DNA of 64,000 nucleotides. It comes from Thioalkalivibrio sp. ALJ21 (lineage in GTDB: Bacteria > Pseudomonadota > Gammaproteobacteria > Ectothiorhodospirales > Ectothiorhodospiraceae). The notes below the pieces were generated by a model. It was not told the DNA's origin and ran no database searches. It saw only the letters and a list, made by a program, of their open reading frames with translations. The stretch spans positions 186,001 through 250,000 of the forward strand of contig NZ_KB905157.1 of the NCBI RefSeq assembly GCF_000378605.1, in the 5' to 3' direction. Below, piece by piece: positions 59,622 to 64,000 of this stretch; position 1 is the stretch's first letter, and the number at the start of each line of letters is the position of its first letter. A program made the translations under genes and the position numbers.

Positions 59622-60035
59622 ATGAGCGAGAAGAAGCTGATGGATTTCGTCGCCGAGGCGCGCCAGAACGTCGAGGAGATCTCCCCCGAGGAACTCTCGG
59701 AGAAGATGGAGGCCGGAGAGGACTGGTTGCTGGTGGACGTGCGCGAACCCTACGAATACGAAAAGATCCATGTGCCGAACTCGCTGCTGATTCCGCGCGG
59801 CCTGCTCGAAGGCGCGGCGGATCCGAACACCCCGCATCGCATCGATGCACTGGTCAACGCCCGCGAGAAGCCGGTGGCCGTGATGTGCGCCACGGGCGGA
59901 CGTGCCGCGATGTCGGTGCAGCGCCTGCGCGAGATGGGCTTTGGCCAGGTCGTGAACGTGGCCGGCGGCATAAAGGGCTGGGAGGCCGAGGACCTGCCGG
60001 TGGAATCCGGCGCCTATACCGGTCAGCTGCCGTAG
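59622..60035 (+). CDS. single-domain rhodanese-like sulfurtransferase
   Basis: The 137-residue protein has the rhodanese pattern LLVDVREPYEYEKIHVPNSLLIPRGLLE and an active-site loop CATGGRAAMS carrying the catalytic Cys. It ends with VVNVAGGIKGWEAEDLPV. It would carry persulfide sulfur between proteins, in keeping with the sulfur theme of the persulfide dioxygenase at 465. The six-residue active loop is sulfurtransferase-like. The partner is unknown. Confidence 0.9.
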   Translation: MSEKKLMDFVAEARQNVEEISPEELSEKMEAGEDWLLVDVREPYEYEKIHVPNSLLIPRGLLEGAADPNTPHRIDALVNAREKPVAVMCATGGRAAMSVQRLREMGFGQVVNVAGGIKGWEAEDLPVESGAYTGQLP

Positions 60036-60148
60036 AAAACCCTCCCTGCTGACACCCGTGGCGTGTTCACGGGAACGTCACGCGGGTTACACGAGGCCGT
60101 CAAATCGCGGGCGTAGTCTCCGGGACAGTTCAACCGGAGGTGGCGCCC

Positions 60149-60964
60149 ATGTCCGCACCGCAGATCATCCCGCCCGTAAAGGCGGCTCACGCCGAGACGG
60201 GCTTTCGCGTTCATCTGGCCGCCGGACCGGGCGATCTGGAGGCCGCTCAGCGCCTGCGCTACTCCGTGTTCGCGGAGGAGATGGGCGCGCGGATCCCCGA
60301 CGCCGAACGCGAGCTGGGTGCCGATTATCTGGACCCCCACTGCCATCACCTCCTGGTACGCGAGCCCCGCACCGGGGAGCTGGTCGCCTGCACACGCATC
60401 CTGACCGAGGAGAGCGCGGCCATTGCCGGTGGCTTCTACTCACTGGCCGAGTTCGAGCTGGGTCCGTTGATGAATCTGCCCGGCAAGACGCTGGAGATCG
60501 GGCGCACCTGTGTGCGCGCGGATCAGCGCCAGGGTGCGGCGATCAATGCCCTGTGGTCCGGTCTCGCCCGCTTTATGACCGCGCGGCAGTATCAGTACCT
60601 GATGGGCTGTGCCAGCCTGCCGCTGACCGAACGGACCCCGGCCCAGCTCGCCTGGCTGCGCCTGTTCCATCGCGGCCCGTCGCGCCTGCGGGTCACACCG
60701 CGCCGGCCGCTGCCCAATTCCCTCAGTATCTGGCACGGCACACCCTCGCGCGCCGACTTGCCGCCGCTGCTCAAGGCCTATCTGCGTCTGGGCGCCCGTA
60801 TCTGTGGCGAGGCCTGTCACGATCCCGACTTCAACGTCGCCGATCTGCTGGTCCTGCTGGATGTCAGGGACCTCCCGGATCGCTACCATCGGCACTTCCT
60901 GGGCGCGACCGCGCCCGCAAGCCGAGGGTTGCACCATGACGGGAAGCCTGCGGGCATCGGGTAG
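60149..60964 (+). CDS. OlsB-like GNAT-type N-acyltransferase
   Basis: The 271-residue protein matches the OlsB/hemolysin-like acyltransferase family: LEAAQRLRYSVFAEEMGARIPD, DYLDPHCHHLLVREPRTGELVACTRIL, YSLAEFEL, LEIGRTCVRADQRQGAAINALWSGLARFM, and YQYLMGCASLPL. OlsB transfers a hydroxyacyl group from ACP to ornithine, the first step of ornithine lipids. The amino-acid substrate here is inferred. The ATG at 60149 follows GGAGG; a GTG at 60140 is less likely. The next gene is a PlsC-type acyltransferase overlapping its 3' end. Confidence 0.82.
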   Translation: MSAPQIIPPVKAAHAETGFRVHLAAGPGDLEAAQRLRYSVFAEEMGARIPDAERELGADYLDPHCHHLLVREPRTGELVACTRILTEESAAIAGGFYSLAEFELGPLMNLPGKTLEIGRTCVRADQRQGAAINALWSGLARFMTARQYQYLMGCASLPLTERTPAQLAWLRLFHRGPSRLRVTPRRPLPNSLSIWHGTPSRADLPPLLKAYLRLGARICGEACHDPDFNVADLLVLLDVRDLPDRYHRHFLGATAPASRGLHHDGKPAGIG

Positions 60965-61715
60965 GCTGATGCGCATTCTCCTGCACCTGCTGAAGGGCGT
61001 CTGGCTGACCTGGCGCATGTCGCGCCGGGGCGATGACTTCGAGACACGCAGCCGCATCCGCCGCGACTGGTACGACCGTGCGTTGTGGCTCGCGGGTGTG
61101 CGTTTTCGCCTTACCGGTACACGGCCCGAACAGGCCTCGCTGGTGGTGGCCAACCATGTCTCGTGGCTGGACATCCCGCTGATCGGTGCGGCCGTGGATC
61201 CGTGCTTTCTTTCCAAGGACGAGATCGCCCGCTGGCCAGTGATCGGCTGGCTGGCGCGCCAGCACGACACGCGTTTCATCCGCCGCGGTGCGGGCGAGGC
61301 AAACGCCCACATCGAGGCCATGCGCGAGGGCCTCGACGAGGGCCGGCACTTCGTCGTGTTTCCGGAAGGGACGACCAGCCGCGGACAGGGCGTACGCCGC
61401 TTCCACCCGCGCCTGTTTGCCGCAGTGGCCGAGAACGGCCATCCGGTGCAGCCGGTGGCGCTGGACTACGAGCGCCCCGAGGGCGGTCCGGTCCCGGTCG
61501 CCTATACCGACGACGACCGCCTGCTTGTGAATGCCTGGCACCTGCTGTGCCGCCGCGAGACCCGCGTGCAGGTGCATTTCCTTGCGCCGCTGCAAACCGC
61601 TGAAGAGGATCGCCGTTCGCTGGCCGAGGCCTCGCGGGATGCGATCGTCGAGCGCCTGGGTCTGCCCGCCGACCCCCTGGACCCGCCCACCACGAAGCGA
61701 CGAAAGGCGCGCTGA
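60936..61715 (+). CDS. 1-acyl-glycerophosphate acyltransferase-like (OlsA/PlsC)
   Basis: The 259-residue membrane-associated acyltransferase has NHVSWLDIPLIGA (NHxxxxD motif), DTRFIRRGAGEANAHIEAM, and FPEGTTSRG. These are the four PlsC blocks. Paired directly with an OlsB-like gene, it is likely the O-acyltransferase (OlsA) that completes ornithine lipid, or it makes phosphatidic acid. The ATG at 60936 overlaps the previous gene by 29 bases; an ATG at 60969 (MRILLHLLKGV) would also fit. Confidence 0.82.
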   Translation: MTGSLRASGRLMRILLHLLKGVWLTWRMSRRGDDFETRSRIRRDWYDRALWLAGVRFRLTGTRPEQASLVVANHVSWLDIPLIGAAVDPCFLSKDEIARWPVIGWLARQHDTRFIRRGAGEANAHIEAMREGLDEGRHFVVFPEGTTSRGQGVRRFHPRLFAAVAENGHPVQPVALDYERPEGGPVPVAYTDDDRLLVNAWHLLCRRETRVQVHFLAPLQTAEEDRRSLAEASRDAIVERLGLPADPLDPPTTKRRKAR

Positions 61716-61717
61716 CC

Positions 61718-62968
61718 ATGGAGGCCGCGACGATGCCCGCCCCGTTTACCCTTGCATCGCGTGGCCCGAATCCAGGTCGTTTGAACGTGGCCCTCGTGAC
61801 CGAGACCTGGCCACCCGAGGTCAATGGTGTGGCGCATACGCTCGAGCGGCTGACCGAGGGGCTGCGGCAACGCGGCCACCGGGTACAGGTGATTCGCCCG
61901 CGGCAGGTGCTGGATCGGCCCGTCGCGGGGCCCCGGCATGCAACGAGCCCCGAGGATGTCACGCTGCCCGGTATCGCGATCCCCGGCTACCGGGGGCTGC
62001 GGATGGGTTTGCCCTCCACGCGCCGGTTGCGCCACCTGTGGCGGCACTCACCCCCGGATGTCGCCTACATCGCCACCGAAGGACCCCTCGGGCATGCCGC
62101 GCTGGCGGTGGCCAGGCAGCTCGGTATCCCGGTGGCCTCGGGTTTTCACACGCGCTTCGATGGCTATGCCCGCCACTACGGGCTGGGACTGCTGACCCTC
62201 CCGGTGCGCAGTCTGTTGCGGCGGTTTCACAACCGTTGCGGCGCTACCCTGGTACCCACCCGCGCGCTGGCCGAGGAGCTTCGGGATCAGGGCTTTCGAC
62301 GGGTGGGGGTGCTGGCGCGAGGCGTGGATACCCGGCGTTTCACTCCCGCGCGTCGTTCCCGGACGCTGCGGGGGCAATGGGGCGCGAGTGGTTCGGTACC
62401 GGTCGTGATCCATGTGGGACGCCTGGCCGCGGAGAAGAACCTGGATCTGGTGATCGCCGCCTTCCGCGCGATCCAGACGGCCCGTCCCGATGCGCGGCTT
62501 GTGCTGGTGGGGGACGGCCCCCAGCGGGAGCGCCTGGCGCGCGCGCATCCGGATGTCATTTTCGCCGGGCAGCAGACCGGACAGGCCCTCGCGCAGCACT
62601 ACGCCAGCGCGGACCTGTTCCTGTTCCCGTCGACCTCCGAGACCTTCGGCAATGTGGTGATCGAGGCCATGGCCAGCGGACTTCCGGTGCTCGCTTTCGA
62701 TACGGCCGCCGCCCACGAGCACCTGGCCGATGGCATCTCGGGTACTCGCATCTCGCTGACCGGCGCCCGTCGGGTCGACGAGCAGGCCTTCGTGCGCGCG
62801 GCGCGCGAGCTCGCCGACCGCCCCGAGCAGTGGCCGCTGCTCGGCGCGCGAGCGCGGGAGCATGCGTCCACGCTGGACTGGTCCGAAGTGATCGGCGGCT
62901 TCGAGTCGGTCCTGGTGCAACTGGTGCAGACGGAGGCCCGTGATGCGCATGCCTCGGCGCATGGATGA
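61718..62968 (+). CDS. GT4-family glycosyltransferase
   Basis: The 416-residue GT-B enzyme has the N-terminal VALVTETWPPEVNGVAHTLERL, FHTRFDGYARHY, GVDTRRFTPARRS, and the C-terminal IHVGRLAAEKNLDLVI. The Ex7E donor motif lies in STSETFGNVVIEAMASGLPVLAF. It resembles the alpha-mannosyl/glucosyl transferases (MgtA/DgtA type) that glycosylate diacylglycerol in phosphorus-limited bacteria. Its substrate is inferred from the lipid-gene neighbours. It begins two bases after the previous stop. Confidence 0.85.
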   Translation: MEAATMPAPFTLASRGPNPGRLNVALVTETWPPEVNGVAHTLERLTEGLRQRGHRVQVIRPRQVLDRPVAGPRHATSPEDVTLPGIAIPGYRGLRMGLPSTRRLRHLWRHSPPDVAYIATEGPLGHAALAVARQLGIPVASGFHTRFDGYARHYGLGLLTLPVRSLLRRFHNRCGATLVPTRALAEELRDQGFRRVGVLARGVDTRRFTPARRSRTLRGQWGASGSVPVVIHVGRLAAEKNLDLVIAAFRAIQTARPDARLVLVGDGPQRERLARAHPDVIFAGQQTGQALAQHYASADLFLFPSTSETFGNVVIEAMASGLPVLAFDTAAAHEHLADGISGTRISLTGARRVDEQAFVRAARELADRPEQWPLLGARAREHASTLDWSEVIGGFESVLVQLVQTEARDAHASAHG

Positions 62969-63473
62969 GGCGGAGCTGGCGATCTGCCAGCTGTGCAATC
63001 AGGTCAATCGTCAGTGGGCGGTCAGCCGCTTCTTCGGACTGATCAGCCGGCTGGGAGACGGGGTGTTCTGGTACGGGCTGATGCTCCTGCTACCGCTGCT
63101 CCACGGTCCCGAGGCCGCCTGGGTCAGCCTGCAGATGGCCGCGGTGGGGCTGGCGTCATTACCGCTGTACAAGTGGCTGAAACGCCGCACGAGCCGACCG
63201 CGACCGTGCCACCGCGACCGTCCGTTCACCCGCACGGTGGATCCACTGGACGAGTTCAGCTTCCCCTCCGGCCACACCATGCATGCGGTGGGATTCACCG
63301 TCGTGCTGGTGGCATGGTTCCCCGTCTGGGCCTGGCTGGTGGTGCCGTTCGCCGCCCTGGTCGCCGCCTCGCGCCTGGTACTGGCGCTGCACTATCCCAG
63401 CGATGTCGCAATGGGGGCGCTGATCGGGGCCAGCATGGCCGGAGCGGTGCTGGCACTGGCCGGTCTGGTTTGA
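62943..63473 (+). CDS. PAP2-family membrane phosphatase
   Basis: The 176-residue membrane protein has the three phosphatase motifs KRRTSRPRPC, FSFPSGHTMHAV and SRLVLALHYPSDVAMG, with about five transmembrane segments. PAP2 enzymes dephosphorylate phosphatidic acid, PGP or undecaprenyl pyrophosphate. Its place after two acyltransferases and a glycosyltransferase suggests making diacylglycerol for glycolipid synthesis. It overlaps the glycosyltransferase gene by 26 bases, supporting one operon. The exact substrate is unknown. Confidence 0.87.
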   Translation: MRMPRRMDEAELAICQLCNQVNRQWAVSRFFGLISRLGDGVFWYGLMLLLPLLHGPEAAWVSLQMAAVGLASLPLYKWLKRRTSRPRPCHRDRPFTRTVDPLDEFSFPSGHTMHAVGFTVVLVAWFPVWAWLVVPFAALVAASRLVLALHYPSDVAMGALIGASMAGAVLALAGLV

Positions 63474-63508
63474 GTTGGCCCCGCCCCTTGTGAGTAGGCT
63501 GTCGCCAG

Positions 63509-63542
63509 CACCCCGGATAGCCACTGCGCGGTCCCCGGGGTG
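63509..63542. terminator. hairpin between convergent PAP2 and small unknown gene
   Basis: CACCCCGG at 63509-63516 pairs with CCGGGGTG at 63535-63542 across an 18-base loop. It lies between convergent stops and may terminate either transcript. Confidence 0.4.
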
Positions 63543-63563
63543 TCGGCACGGTGGGCGAGGGGG

Positions 63564-63893
63564 TCAGCCGCGCGAGGAGAGGGCCTCGTCGTTGTAGGCG
63601 GCGTCGATGGTGACGATGGTCTTCTCGACCAGGCGGAAGCCCTCGACCGGGGCGTCGTCGGCCATGTACTTCAGGCGCAGCGGGCCGATGGCCTTGACCG
63701 CCTCGGCGCGCTCCAGGGTGGTGTCCGGGCCGTCGGCACCGGCACCGTCCATCAGCGTGGTCAGCACCTCGGCCGCGATCGGGTTGCGGTGCTGGCCTGC
63801 ACGGGCCTTTTCCAGGGTGCTGGCCGGGTCGCCGTCCAGGAAGACCCCCTCCATGTTCTCGTCCAGATACTGCAGCAGTTCGGATAGTGTCAT
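63564..63893 (-). CDS. small hypothetical protein
   Basis: The 109 residues (MTLSELLQYLDENMEGVFL...) are acidic, soluble and mostly helical by composition. There is no signal peptide, membrane segment or motif that I recognise. The frame has a GGGAGA ribosome binding site before the ATG at 63893 and codon use like its neighbours, so it is probably a real gene. It converges on the PAP2 gene. No function can be assigned. Confidence 0.65.
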   Translation of the reverse strand: MTLSELLQYLDENMEGVFLDGDPASTLEKARAGQHRNPIAAEVLTTLMDGAGADGPDTTLERAEAVKAIGPLRLKYMADDAPVEGFRLVEKTIVTIDAAYNDEALSSRG

Positions 63894-63930
63894 GTTGCGT
63901 CTCCCGCAGGTTTCGTTATCGGCTCGCCCA

Positions 63931-63968
63931 GGAAGCGCTGAATAAAGCCATCCTGGCTTTCTCAGCGC
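63931..63968. repeat. palindromic repeat start at window edge
   Basis: GCGCTGA at 63935-63941 pairs with TCAGCGC at 63962-63968, and AAAGCCA at 63944-63950 with TGGCTTT at 63954-63960. The start GGAAGCGCTGAATAAA resembles the GGGAGACGCTGATTGAA ends of the element at 41431. The unit may continue beyond the window. Confidence 0.55.
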
Positions 63969-64000
63969 ACGCGGCGTTGCAACGTTCTTGATGCCCTGGC

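Overview
The window is a GC-rich, densely packed chromosomal segment, almost certainly from a gammaproteobacterium. The gene orders nadB<>rpoE-rseA-rseB-rseC-degP, lepA-lepB-DUF4845-rnc-era-recO-pdxJ-acpS, hflK-hflC-hisZ-purA, rpsF-rpsR-rplI-dnaB and guaB-guaA are classic for that class. The HARP-type RNase P gene, the persulfide dioxygenase and the high GC point towards the Ectothiorhodospiraceae, for example a Thioalkalivibrio-like sulfur oxidizer. That placement is inference; there is no rRNA marker here.

Layout. 0-4.6 kb: ibaG (cut by the window edge), ETHE1-type persulfide dioxygenase, mazG with an overlapping ferredoxin reductase-like gene, a palindromic repeat, and nadB. 4.7-9.2 kb: the sigma-E stress operon (rpoE, rseA/mucA, rseB/mucB, rseC/mucC, degP/mucD) with one sigma-E promoter before rpoE and a second before degP. 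9.2-20.6 kb: translation, secretion and RNA processing (lepA, lepB, rnc, era, recO), pdxJ, acpS, hflKC, hisZ and purA. 20.7-24.3 kb: tRNA-Leu(CAG), rnr, rlmB. 24.3-25.8 kb: a small accessory set of a Cys/His-rich secreted protein and two c-type cytochromes, one extremely His-rich. 25.9-33.5 kb: rpsF-rpsR-DUF2232-rplI-dnaB, alr, metZ and cardiolipin synthase. 33.6-39.2 kb: a copper-handling cluster (CopL-like protein, 43-residue membrane peptide, CopA-type ATPase with altered metal-binding domains, multicopper oxidase, DUF455 protein). 39.2-40.0 kb: a gene-free 770-bp structure with two 202-bp inverted arms. 40.0-48.7 kb: lpxH, cyclophilin, a 288-bp MITE-like element, gltX, xseA, DUF4197, guaB, guaA.

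48.7-55.2 kb is the most unusual part. A membrane-anchored BLUF photoreceptor sits beside an HDOD signalling gene. Next comes a protein-only RNase P (HARP) convergent with an ATP-dependent RNA ligase. The ligase is translationally coupled to a Na/Pi cotransporter-PhoU protein and lies downstream of a beta-CASP metallo-RNase. Three RNA enzymes of largely archaeal distribution therefore cluster in one bacterial locus, which is the best candidate for an under-described system (RNA processing and repair).

55.3-64 kb: folA, thyA, lgt, a YyaL-type protein, a rhodanese, then an apparent lipid-remodelling operon (OlsB-like and PlsC/OlsA-like acyltransferases, a GT4 glycosyltransferase, a PAP2 phosphatase), a small unknown gene and the start of another palindromic repeat. 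No transposase gene, CRISPR array, prophage or rRNA gene was seen.
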